Shown piece by piece: positions 35,515 to 43,897 of a stretch of 64,000 nt of DNA (position 1 is its first letter; every line of letters starts with the position of its first letter). The DNA comes from GCA-2720975 sp964467985 (GTDB lineage: Bacteria; Planctomycetota; UBA1135; GCA-002686595), in the NCBI GenBank assembly GCA_964467985.1, contig CAYXTP010000001.1, positions 1 to 64,000 on the forward strand. The letters are read 5' to 3'. The notes under the pieces were generated by a model. It had not been told where the DNA came from, did not search any database, and saw only the letters and a list, made by a program, of their open reading frames with translations. A program made the translations under genes and the position numbers.

Positions 35515-37575
35515 CTATCCGCCAGCGCTGGGATGCGGCTCGTCCCCGAGTTTTCTCAGGGACCATCGCACAAGGATGGCGCCGACTAGGGCACAGCCGA
35601 ACCAAGCCATGGCAAGCAGACCGCGATTTAGCAGCCATCCGCCCAATCCGAACAGCATGCCGTAGATCAGGGCTAGGCCGCTGAGGACTCCAACCAGGCT
35701 GGGGATCGGGCTGGGAGCGGGCGTCTCGATTCCGGCCTGGCTGCGAACAGGTCCCCACCAACCGAGGGGCCGGACCTTCCTATAGAAATTCACGAGCTTG
35801 CTGGGATCCGGCTTGGGCAGCAGGATGATCGATACGAGGGAGCACAGGCCGGAGAAGCAGACGACGAGAATCAGACGGCCGGCCGGTTCCAATTCTCCGC
35901 CGGGTGAGAGCGGGCCGAGTTCCCACGCGTGGGTGGCCCAACTCAGGGGCGCGTCCCAGCCGAATTGAGAATGCAGGAAGTCCGCTAGCTCTTGTCCAAA
36001 GGTCAACCCGGTAGCGGCTACGCTCGATGAGACCATGGCCACGATTTCGGTTGCCGCACGCACGCGCCACCAAAGCCAACGCAGCATGTAGATGGGGCCC
36101 ACTCCGCTTAGGAAGGCCAAGAAAAACTTGAACAGGCTGCTGATCGAGTCGGCGTGGTAAGCCAGGAAGCCAGCGATGGCCAGCACGCCAGCGCTCGCAA
36201 GGCGCGCGGCCAGTACGTAGTGACGCGGGCTTCGGTTACGCCGTAGGAAGCGTCGGTAGATGTCGTTGACGAAAAACGATGAGGCCAAGTTCACGTGGGT
36301 GTCGACCGTAGACATGAAGGCGGCTAGCAGGGCGGCGATAGCCAGGCCCAGGAGCCCCGTTGGCAGGTAGCGGCGCATCATGACTACGTAGGCGCGCTCG
36401 GAGTCCGTCTTGGCCAAGATGTCACCGGCCTGCACCCTGGTCGGGTCGCCGCCGGGGGCCTTGGAGCTGACCAGGATCTTGTGCGGGCTCCAATCCGGGG
36501 AACTGGCGTAGTCGGCGACTCGCACATTCAGCGGCTCACTGTCGTCCGCCGGTTGGATTGAGACAACTCCGTCTTCGATGCCCGTCACGGTGCCATCGAC
36601 TGTGGCACGCACCTCGATATTGGGCAGGACGATCAAAGAAGCCAGCGCCACCATGATCCACGGCCAGGGGCGCAGGCCGTAGTGGGCGATGTTGTACCAG
36701 AGGCAGGCGAGTATTCCGTCGCGCTCGGACTTGGCGGCGGAGATGCGCTGGACCGCGAGACTTCCGCCGTCCACTTGGTCATTGGCCCACCACTGGACGC
36801 CCAGGAACACGCACACTGCGGCCAAGCCCACGGTCCAAAACGGCTCACCCGCGCCCCCGGCCTGTGGGAAGAAGGCCAGAGTGTCGGGAGTGAATCCGCC
36901 CTCGCCCTTCTCGGCGGCCGCAAGCACCCCAGAGGCTCCACCCACCGCGTTCCAACTAAACACAGCTACGGTGACAGATCCCACCATGGCCATGACGAAC
37001 TGGACTAGGTCCGTGACGACCACCCCCCAGAAGCCGGCCATCATGGAGTAGGCAAGTGCCAGCAGGCAGGCGATCGAGACCGAGGCGGTCTTATCGACGT
37101 CGAACAAGACGTCCATGATTTTCGCTGCGGCCAAGATCACCCAGCACAGGATGATCGTGTTCGTGATGGCCGCTTGGTAGAAGCCCAAGAATCCGCGCAG
37201 TACACCAGCTTCGCGGCCGCCGTATCGCAGTTCTGCCAACTCAGCCGTGGTCATCACTTCTCCGCGTCGCCAATAGCGCGAGAACAAGAACACGGTCAGC
37301 ATTCCCCCCGCTGCCAGGCACCACCACTGCCAGTTTTCCCAGATTCCCGAGTCGCGTACCCAGCCCGTGATCACCAGGGGCGTGTCGCTGGCGAAGGTCG
37401 TGGCGACCATGGAAGTGCCCGCGAGCCACCAGGGAAGGCGCCGTCCCGACAGGAAGAACTCCTCAACGTTTTGGCCGGCGCGCTTCGAGAAACGCACTCC
37501 GACCCACAGCGCGAAGGCGACGTAGGCCAGGACAATGGCCCAATCGAAAATAGAGATAGGATGCGCAGAGTTCAT
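35515..37575 (-). CDS. Sodium:solute symporter with a soluble insert
   Basis: A 686-residue SSS-family (SLC5-like) transporter. DWAIVLAYVAFALWVGVRFS starts helix 1, EFFLSGRRLPWWLAGTSMVA is the family signature after it, and ATTFASDTPLVITG follows. About 14 helices are predicted. Between two central helices lies a hydrophilic segment (about 320-396) with VDGTVTGIEDGVVSIQP and VQAGDILAK, a beta-rich pattern like a small barrel or hammerhead domain. The later part resumes the family pattern with LLGLAIAALLAAFMSTVDTH and SFFVNDIYRR. It is divergent from the sulfatase gene, so it may import sugars released by sulfatase action; the substrate is unknown. Confidence 0.88.
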   Translation of the reverse strand: MNSAHPISIFDWAIVLAYVAFALWVGVRFSKRAGQNVEEFFLSGRRLPWWLAGTSMVATTFASDTPLVITGWVRDSGIWENWQWWCLAAGGMLTVFLFSRYWRRGEVMTTAELAELRYGGREAGVLRGFLGFYQAAITNTIILCWVILAAAKIMDVLFDVDKTASVSIACLLALAYSMMAGFWGVVVTDLVQFVMAMVGSVTVAVFSWNAVGGASGVLAAAEKGEGGFTPDTLAFFPQAGGAGEPFWTVGLAAVCVFLGVQWWANDQVDGGSLAVQRISAAKSERDGILACLWYNIAHYGLRPWPWIMVALASLIVLPNIEVRATVDGTVTGIEDGVVSIQPADDSEPLNVRVADYASSPDWSPHKILVSSKAPGGDPTRVQAGDILAKTDSERAYVVMMRRYLPTGLLGLAIAALLAAFMSTVDTHVNLASSFFVNDIYRRFLRRNRSPRHYVLAARLASAGVLAIAGFLAYHADSISSLFKFFLAFLSGVGPIYMLRWLWWRVRAATEIVAMVSSSVAATGLTFGQELADFLHSQFGWDAPLSWATHAWELGPLSPGGELEPAGRLILVVCFSGLCSLVSIILLPKPDPSKLVNFYRKVRPLGWWGPVRSQAGIETPAPSPIPSLVGVLSGLALIYGMLFGLGGWLLNRGLLAMAWFGCALVGAILVRWSLRKLGDEPHPSAGG

Positions 37576-37814
37576 GGGGAGCAGCCGGGGCTCTCGGGTC
37601 CCCCGGGTCGTGGCAGTCCGAATTCAAGACGCGTTCCGCCATCCGATGGGAGTGGCCGCATCCTAGCTCCCGCGCAGAGCAGATCGCCATGCAGGGGGCA
37701 TGATCCATCGCAGTGAGCCCAGGTCGAAGCGGGGCGACCTCCACAAAACTAGCCCGAGGTCAGCACCAAGTCTTCATTCGGGCACCCCGACGACGTGCGA
37801 GATAGACTTGGGTC

Positions 37815-39206
37815 ATGTGGACCGTCTCCATAGCCCTGTGGGCCGCTGCGGCATCGTTCTTGCCAGCCCCGACCCAGGATGCGCTGACCATATCTGGTTC
37901 TGAATCGAGCTTGCCCAACGCGCGAGCAGTCGTCGTCTTGCTCATGGATGACGTCTCCTACGCTGATCTGGGTTGTAGCGGCAGCCCGCTGGGCCTCACG
38001 CCGCACATCGACACGCTGGCAGCGGACGGGGTTCGATGCTCGCGCGCCTACGCCACGGCAGCCACGTGCAGCCCATCCCGGGCGGCCATTCTTACGGGGC
38101 GCTACCAGCAGCGGTTTGGGCATGAGTTCAACCCGCAGCACAAGGCAGACAAGCGCCAGGGACTCGGCCCCAGTGAGGTTACGCTCGCACGGCATCTGAG
38201 CCGCGAGGGTTACGCGACCGGATTCATTGGCAAGTGGCACCTGGGATTCGGCGCGCCTTCCCATCCACTACGTCACGGCTTCGACGAGTTCTACGGATTC
38301 CTGTCAGGTGCACGCAGCTATCACGCCTACACGGGCGGCCGTGCTCGACGACAAAACGACCTGAACCGGCTGTACAACGGAACGGAACCTGTGGAGGAGG
38401 ATTTCGTCTACCTGACCACCGAGCTGGGCGACCGCGCTGTCGACTTTATTGGCCGTCACGCCGAGCAACAGTTCTTCCTGTTCGTTTCGTTCTCAGCGGT
38501 GCATTCGCCCTTTCAGGAGGACCCGGAGGTCAGCATCGAATTGCCCGAGAGCGTTGATCCCAAGCGCGCTCCCGCCCTGCGCATGTTGGCCTCGCTGGAC
38601 AGGGCCGTGGGCCGGATCTTGGGGGCCTTGGACGAGCACTCACGGAGGGAAGATACGCTGGTGGTTTTGCTCTCAGACAACGGAGGGCGCGTGCGCGAGG
38701 GCATCGCCAACTGGGACCTGATTGGCAAGAAGGGTGAACTCACCGAAGGTGGCGTGCGCATTCCGCTCATCTTGCGCTGGCCAGAAGTCCTGCCACGTGG
38801 ATTGGACTATGCGCAGAACGTCAGCACCCTGGACCTGGTGCCTACCGCGCTCGCTGCGGCTGGTCGCGAACTGCCCGCCAATCTCGACGGTGTGGACCTG
38901 ACGCCCTATCTCCTGCCGTCGGCCCTGGCCGAGGGGCTGACTGAGCCCCACCCAGTCCTCTACTGGAGACAAGGCGAGCAATGGGCGCTGCTCGCCGGGG
39001 ATCACAAGATCGTGGATCGCGGTGCAGGCCCCTTCTATCGAGACCTATCTGATCCCAAGGCAGGCTTCCTGGTGCTTGCAAGAGACAGGCCAGAGGCCGC
39101 TCTGCAAGAACGCATCGACGAACTGCTCTCGGCCCACGCTGCTTGGGCCAAAGAACTGCGCGATCCACGCTGGCGCAAGTACACGCTCTCCGAGGACGGA
39201 GAGTAG
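37815..39206 (+). CDS. Formylglycine-dependent sulfatase
   Basis: A type I sulfatase of 463 residues that hydrolyses sulfate esters, probably in the periplasm. A short signal-like N-terminus (VSIALWAAAASFLPAP) is followed by the metal-binding VVVLLMDDVSYADLGCSG. The catalytic motif is CSPSRAAILTGR with Cys85, which needs conversion to formylglycine, in the CxPSR context recognised by the converting enzymes. GKWHLGF (about 136) and FFLFVSFSAVHSPF follow, with LVVLLSDNGG as the second metal site and GKKGELTEGGVRIPLIL near the C-terminal domain. It lies beside a divergent symporter and 54 nt upstream of the PVC heme protein gene, possibly cotranscribed. Substrate (sulfated polysaccharide type) unknown. 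Confidence 0.93.
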   Translation: MWTVSIALWAAAASFLPAPTQDALTISGSESSLPNARAVVVLLMDDVSYADLGCSGSPLGLTPHIDTLAADGVRCSRAYATAATCSPSRAAILTGRYQQRFGHEFNPQHKADKRQGLGPSEVTLARHLSREGYATGFIGKWHLGFGAPSHPLRHGFDEFYGFLSGARSYHAYTGGRARRQNDLNRLYNGTEPVEEDFVYLTTELGDRAVDFIGRHAEQQFFLFVSFSAVHSPFQEDPEVSIELPESVDPKRAPALRMLASLDRAVGRILGALDEHSRREDTLVVLLSDNGGRVREGIANWDLIGKKGELTEGGVRIPLILRWPEVLPRGLDYAQNVSTLDLVPTALAAAGRELPANLDGVDLTPYLLPSALAEGLTEPHPVLYWRQGEQWALLAGDHKIVDRGAGPFYRDLSDPKAGFLVLARDRPEAALQERIDELLSAHAAWAKELRDPRWRKYTLSEDGE

Positions 39207-39260
39207 TCGCACAAAGTCCATCTGCACAGCTAGCACGTCATCTCCTAAGGTGCGGGGGAG

Positions 39261-42200
39261 ATGACCACACGCCGACTGCCAGACAACTCCGATCGACGCC
39301 GCCCCTTTCTCCCCATTCGCTTCTTGTTATGCGCACCGGTCCTGGCGGGACCGGTCGTAGCTGCTACGCCCCAAGAGGATTTTCCGGCGGGCGGAGTGCG
39401 ACCCTTCGGTTCGGATGGCGAGCCCCTCAATCTCGGATTCGAGTTGGGCACCCTTGAGGACTGGACAGTCGAAGGCTCGGCGTTCGAAGGCCAACCCATC
39501 AAGGGGGATACGAGCCTGCCCCGCTGCGGAGCCGCCAGTGGGCACCTGGGTGAATACTGGATTGGTGGCTACGAATTGGTGCAGGACTCGCAACTGGGCA
39601 CCCTGACCTCCGCACCCTTCGAAATCACTCACCCCTTCGCTGCATTCTTGATCGCCGGTGGGCGAGGGTCGAGCACCCGAGTGGATCTGGTCCTAGCCGA
39701 GAGCGACCGCATCGTGGGGTCCTTCACGGGACCCAGCTACGAGACCTTGCAGCCGACCGTGGCAGATCTAAGCGCGCACCTTGGCGAGCAAGTTCAGATT
39801 CGCATCGTTGACGAGTCTGCCGGTGGCTGGGGACATGTGAACTACGACGATTTTCGGTTCTATGCTGAGCGCCCTGAGTTCCCTCCTGGCCGAGAGCTGC
39901 AATCTCAAATCGACCGCATTCTGAATGCCGGTTTGAGCCCCGAGGAGGCGCCGGCACACATGACGACACCTGAGGGCTTTCGCGTTGAACTCGTCGCGGG
40001 CGAGCCGGATGTACATCAGCCCATTGCCATGACCATTGATGAGCGAGGGCGAATTTGGGTAGCGGAGGCCTACTCCTATCCAGCCCGCAGAGCACCTGAA
40101 GACGCACGCGATCAGATTCTGATCTTCGAGGACGCCGACGGCGATGGCCAGTTTGAAACTCGCAAGGTCTTTGCAGAGAACCTGAACCTCGTCAGCGGAC
40201 TGGAGGTTGGCTACGGCGGGATCTTCGTAGGGGCCGCACCCGAATTGCTCTTCCTAGCTGACGCCGATGGGGATGATCGAGCGGACGGTGAACCCGAAGT
40301 CCTGCTCGACGGATGGGGCTACCAGGATACTCACGAGACTCTGAACGCTTTCACTTGGGGGCCGGACGGTTGGCTCTACGGATGTCACGGCGTCTTCACC
40401 CATTCTCTCGTGGGCGCACCGGGGACCGAGGCGGGTGACCGTACGCCCCTCAACGCCGGCATCTGGCGCTACCACCCTCTGCGACGCGAATTTGAAGTCT
40501 TCGCGTGGGGCTCCTCGAACCCGTGGGGCGTGGATTTTGACGAGACCGGTCGCGCCTTCATCACAGCCTGCGTGATCCCGCACCTGTACTACACGGCCCA
40601 GGGGGGGCGCTACGTGCGGCAAGCCGGTCGTCACTTCAACCCCTACGTGTTCGAGGACATTCCGACGATCGCCGATCACCTGCACTACTTGAGCAGCACT
40701 CCCCACGGGGGAAATGGGATCTCTGAGTCGGTGGGTGGGGGGCACGCTCACTGCGGAGCCATGATTTACCTCGGTGACTCATGGCCGGACGAGTACCGCG
40801 GCACCTTGTTCATGAACAACGTGCACGGCAACCGGGTGAATCGCGACATCCTGGTTCCGGATGGCTCCGGGTTCATCGGCCAACACGGCCCCGACTTTTT
40901 GTTAGCGAATGACCAATGGTTTCGTGGGATCAACCTGAAGTACGGGCCCGCTGGTTCCGTGTATCTGATCGATTGGTACGACCCTCAGGCCTGTCATCAC
41001 AACGACACGGAGATCTGGAACCGAGGCAACGGACGTTTGTACAAGGTCGTCTACGGGGATACGCAGCCCGTGCAGGCCAACCTCCCGGCGCTGGGGGAGG
41101 CCGAGCTGGTTGAGCTGGCCCTGCACGAGAACGACTGGTTCGTGCGCAATGCGCGAAAGGTATTGAGCGAACGGGGACTGTCGGCTGCAGGTCAAACGCG
41201 TCTCGAGGAGATCCTGAGGTCGCACCCCGACGAGACCCGTCGTCTGCGCGCCTTGTGGTGCTTGCACACGGCGCGTGCGCTGGCACCGTCGGTTTTGCTT
41301 GAGCAACTCGACAACGAATATGCCATCGTGCGCGCGTGGGCCGTGCAGTTGGCCTGCGAAGGGCGCCGGCCTGGGACTGAGGTGCTCGACCGCATGGAGC
41401 TCATGGCGGCAATCGACCCATCCCCAGTCGTGCGCTTGTACCTCGCCTGCGCCCTGCAGCGCATACCGCTGTCTCAGCGCTGGGAGTTGGCGCGCGCCTT
41501 GGTGTCCCATGGGCAGGATGCCGAGGACGCCAATATTCCATTCCTGCTCTGGTACGGGATCGAGCCCTTGGTGGCCAAGAACCCTGCCTACGCCATGGAG
41601 CTCGCCCGAGCCAGCCGCTTGCCGCGACTGGCGTCCTGGATCTGGCGTCGCGCAGGAGCGGAGGACGGGACTCTTCCGTTTGCCCTGGAAGACCTCGCTC
41701 GGTCTCCGGACCAAGCGCGGCAGGTAGAGATTCTCGATGGGTTGCTCGCGGCCCTGAGTTCGCGCCGGGGTGTGGAGATGCCGCACAACTGGCCGGCGAT
41801 GTCGCAGGCGTTCATGAAGAGTTCATCCGATGCGGTTCAAACCAGAGCCATGAGCCTCGCCAGCCTGTTTGGTGATCCCAGAGCGTTCCCCTACTTGAGG
41901 GGGCAGCTTGCCGACGCATCCGCGCCAGCCGCTGATCGTGAGCGTGCCTTGGAGACGCTGGTAGGTGCGAAGGACACCCAGGTCGTACCCGTGTTGATCG
42001 ATCTGATTGGCGATCTGGATTGGAGCTCGCGCGCCCTAAAGGGGTTGGCGGTATTCGCGGACGATTCGATCCCGGGCGCCATCCTTCAAGCTCTCCCGGA
42101 GCTGGAAGGTGAAGCGCGACGCGACGCGATCACTGCCTTGACCGGACGGTCCGCCTGGGCCTTGCAGTTGCTGGATGCAATGGCTTCGGGGCAAGCCAAC

Positions 42201-42794
42201 CGAAGCGATCTGGGGTCGATTGAATTGAGGAAGCTGCGCGCTTTGGAAGACGCGTCGGTGCTCGCGCGGCTCAACGAAGTCTGGGGTGCGGTTCGGGAGC
42301 CCAGTGGAGATGCCCAAGAGCAGATCGAGAGATGGCGCGCGCTGCTCACGAGCGAACGACTGGCTCAAGCGGACAAGTCCGCCGGGCGTGCCGTGTACGA
42401 ACTGACTTGCATGCGCTGCCACACCCTCTACGAGAAGGGCGAGGACCTGGGCCCGGATTTGACCGGTGCTGGCAGGGCGGACTTGGACTACCTGCTCCAA
42501 AACATGGTCGATCCCAACGCACTCATCCCGGTGGAGTATCAGATGACCCTGATCCTGACGGTCGACGGCCGACTGCTCACCGGGATCGTGCAGGCTGAGG
42601 ATGCCGAGACCCTTGTTCTGCGCAACGAGAACGAAGAAATAGTCCTGGGCTTGGACGAAATCGAGTCCCGCCGAGCGGATGAGTCGTCAATGATGCCTGA
42701 GGGTCAGCTCGACACTCTAACTGAGGAGCAGGTCGCGGCCCTGGTGGCCTACTTGCAGCATGACTCAGAGGTCCCTCTTCCCGATTCCGATTGA
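39261..42794 (+). CDS. PVC-type dehydrogenase-like propeller protein with HEAT repeats and C-terminal heme domain
   Basis: A large exported protein of 1177 residues. The N-terminus is a signal peptide (RFLLCAPVLAGPVVA). A jelly-roll-like domain follows (NLGFELGTLEDWTVEGSAFE...DDFRFY, about 53-195). The PVC-type membrane-bound dehydrogenase domain is a beta-propeller (TPEGFRVELVAGEPDVHQPI, AVDGR-type YPARRAPEDARDQILIFEDA, GPDGWLYGCHGVF, SNPWGVDFDETGRAFITACV, TPHGGNGISESVGGGHAHC). HEAT-like helical repeats span about 600-1000. The C-terminus has a PVC-type heme-binding domain with CMRCH (C1050, C1053, H1054), EDLGPDLTGAG and MPEGQLDTLTEEQVAALVAY. GGGGGAG precedes ATG 39261. A role in periplasmic sugar oxidation is the usual guess. 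A strong hairpin follows the stop. Confidence 0.92.
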   Translation: MTTRRLPDNSDRRRPFLPIRFLLCAPVLAGPVVAATPQEDFPAGGVRPFGSDGEPLNLGFELGTLEDWTVEGSAFEGQPIKGDTSLPRCGAASGHLGEYWIGGYELVQDSQLGTLTSAPFEITHPFAAFLIAGGRGSSTRVDLVLAESDRIVGSFTGPSYETLQPTVADLSAHLGEQVQIRIVDESAGGWGHVNYDDFRFYAERPEFPPGRELQSQIDRILNAGLSPEEAPAHMTTPEGFRVELVAGEPDVHQPIAMTIDERGRIWVAEAYSYPARRAPEDARDQILIFEDADGDGQFETRKVFAENLNLVSGLEVGYGGIFVGAAPELLFLADADGDDRADGEPEVLLDGWGYQDTHETLNAFTWGPDGWLYGCHGVFTHSLVGAPGTEAGDRTPLNAGIWRYHPLRREFEVFAWGSSNPWGVDFDETGRAFITACVIPHLYYTAQGGRYVRQAGRHFNPYVFEDIPTIADHLHYLSSTPHGGNGISESVGGGHAHCGAMIYLGDSWPDEYRGTLFMNNVHGNRVNRDILVPDGSGFIGQHGPDFLLANDQWFRGINLKYGPAGSVYLIDWYDPQACHHNDTEIWNRGNGRLYKVVYGDTQPVQANLPALGEAELVELALHENDWFVRNARKVLSERGLSAAGQTRLEEILRSHPDETRRLRALWCLHTARALAPSVLLEQLDNEYAIVRAWAVQLACEGRRPGTEVLDRMELMAAIDPSPVVRLYLACALQRIPLSQRWELARALVSHGQDAEDANIPFLLWYGIEPLVAKNPAYAMELARASRLPRLASWIWRRAGAEDGTLPFALEDLARSPDQARQVEILDGLLAALSSRRGVEMPHNWPAMSQAFMKSSSDAVQTRAMSLASLFGDPRAFPYLRGQLADASAPAADRERALETLVGAKDTQVVPVLIDLIGDLDWSSRALKGLAVFADDSIPGAILQALPELEGEARRDAITALTGRSAWALQLLDAMASGQANRSDLGSIELRKLRALEDASVLARLNEVWGAVREPSGDAQEQIERWRALLTSERLAQADKSAGRAVYELTCMRCHTLYEKGEDLGPDLTGAGRADLDYLLQNMVDPNALIPVEYQMTLILTVDGRLLTGIVQAEDAETLVLRNENEEIVLGLDEIESRRADESSMMPEGQLDTLTEEQVAALVAYLQHDSEVPLPDSD

Positions 42795-42803
42795 GAGACG
42801 AAG

Positions 42804-42837
42804 CAGGCGCCGCTGTCCCGATAGACAGCGGCGCCTG
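42804..42837. terminator. Perfect 14-bp stem hairpin, bidirectional terminator candidate
   Basis: CAGGCGCCGCTGTC and its exact complement surround a 6-nt loop (CCGATA), 10 nt after the PVC gene stop and 33 nt from the stop of the convergent small gene. It has no U-tract but is the strongest hairpin in this gap, and it separates two convergent genes. Confidence 0.7.
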
Positions 42838-42870
42838 TGGAGCCCCGCGAGGGGCCGTGCTTCCGTGCGT

Positions 42871-43140
42871 CTAGTGCCCGCCGGGAGCTCCGTGTGTCGG
42901 AGCCTGCGGAGCGGGTGAGGAACTCTGTCCCTTCGTGTACACGATATAGAAGAGCCCGAGAGCGACGAGGCCGGCGAGGCCCTTGTCCGAAATGCTGTTC
43001 GCTACAGTGCCCACATTGGCAACCATCCCCGTAGATCCGGGGAAGAGGATATCGACGACGAGAAACGTGACGATCAGGGTCAAACCCAATTGGGTTGTCG
43101 CCCTAGCCATGTTGCTCACTTTGGCAATCATCTGTTCCAT
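42871..43140 (-). CDS. Small two-helix membrane protein B
   Basis: An 89-residue protein of unknown function. It has an amphipathic N-terminus (MEQMIAKVSNMARATTQ), helix 1 LGLTLIVTFLVVDILFPG, a loop with STGMVANVGTVANSISD, helix 2 GLAGLVALGLFYIVYTK, and a disordered Ser/Pro/Gly/His tail (SSSPAPQAPTHGAPGGH). An AAGGGGGC ribosome binding site lies 7-8 nt before ATG 43140. It is similar in layout to the preceding small gene (shared GLAGLV and FP-G features), so the two are likely paralogues. Holin-like, pilin-like (VirB2 layout) or membrane-remodelling roles are all possible; none is supported by a motif. Confidence 0.7.
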   Translation of the reverse strand: MEQMIAKVSNMARATTQLGLTLIVTFLVVDILFPGSTGMVANVGTVANSISDKGLAGLVALGLFYIVYTKGQSSSPAPQAPTHGAPGGH

Positions 43141-43167
43141 TCAGTAGCCCCCTTCAGGGTTTGGGTT

Positions 43168-43208
43168 CCCGCTCCTCGATTACCGATGAGAGGCAATCGA
43201 GGAACGGG
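43168..43208. other. Long hairpin between the two small membrane genes
   Basis: TCCTCGATT and AATCGAGGA form a perfect 9-bp stem, extended past one mismatch by CCCG/CGGG, with a 13-nt loop. It lies midway in the 96-nt gap between the two small genes. It could attenuate or process the transcript so that the first gene is expressed above the second. No U-tract follows. Confidence 0.6.
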
Positions 43209-43236
43209 TACCGGTTGGCTGAGTCCGAGTGGGTCG

Positions 43237-43473
43237 CTAGTTGCGATCCATCAGGGACATGAACACCATCAGGGTGACGAGGCCGGCCAAGCCGCCGCCG
43301 ATGAACGTGTTCACCAGGCCAGAGACGTTACCAATGATGTCGTAACCCGCGGGCACGGCCGCCGGGAACACAACGCCGATGATGAGGAACAGAACAGCGA
43401 GGTTCAGTGCTAGGCCGATGATGGGCTTGCAGGAACCGTTGACGGTGTTGAGAGCTCGAGAAAAAGCGTCCAT
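43237..43473 (-). CDS. Small two-helix membrane protein A
   Basis: A 78-residue protein of unknown function. ATG 43473 is chosen over an in-frame upstream start (43533) because a consensus GGAGGTG Shine-Dalgarno lies 7 nt before it. Layout: short N-terminus MDAFSRALNTVNGSCK, helix 1 PIIGLALNLAVLFLIIGVVF, loop PAAVPAGYDIIGNVSGLVNT, helix 2 with GGGLAGLVTLMVFMSLM, and end DRN. A single cysteine sits before helix 1. It is followed by a hairpin and the related protein B. The strong ribosome binding site and long leader suggest an abundant, regulated product. Confidence 0.75.
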   Translation of the reverse strand: MDAFSRALNTVNGSCKPIIGLALNLAVLFLIIGVVFPAAVPAGYDIIGNVSGLVNTFIGGGLAGLVTLMVFMSLMDRN

Positions 43474-43897
43474 CGAATTCACCTCCAAGGGTGAGCGGGG
43501 GCGTGCACTCGACAGAAGAGAATGACGCACCACGTAAAGAGAGAGAGATTGTCACGCCTGATCTGACGCCAGGCATAAAGCAGGTCGGAATGCGCCCCGG
43601 TTGCGGAGCGCAGCATGGGTCGGCGGGTAAGGGTGAGCATGACACCCTTCGCTACCGGTCTTCAGGCTCCATCGGTGGCACCCCTCTAGGCCTTGCTCGT
43701 CTACGCACTTTTATTGCCAATACGGCCCTAGACCCCCTAGAACGTCCACCAGGGGGCGATTTGAAGGATGGGCTGGACCCCGGAAGGTCTCCAGTTCCGC
43801 TGCCACACGGATTTGGCCAGGCCCCGTACTGGGGCCGCAATGGCGATCCCCGAGCCAGGGCTCGCCTCAGGCTCGCGCCACTCACTACCCTCACGGC
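43474..43897. other. 424-nt leader/intergenic region upstream of the small-gene pair
   Basis: This region lies between the divergent GT-C gene and small gene A. On the minus strand it contains a sigma-54-like element (43704-43720), a perfect 7-bp hairpin AAGGGTG/CACCCTT (43629-43649), a weaker GCCTG/CAGGC hairpin, a CT-rich tract and then the strong ribosome binding site of gene A. An open frame crossing the region on the plus strand has no signal or motif and is not called. The leader of gene A would be over 200 nt. Confidence 0.55.
43704..43720 (-). promoter_or_regulatory. Sigma-54-like -24/-12 element
   Basis: Read on the minus strand: TTGGCAATAAAAGTGCG. GG and GC are separated by exactly 10 nt, matching the TTGGCA-N6-TTGC consensus except for one T. 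It faces the small-gene pair about 230 nt upstream of gene A. One such match can occur by chance. Confidence 0.35.
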
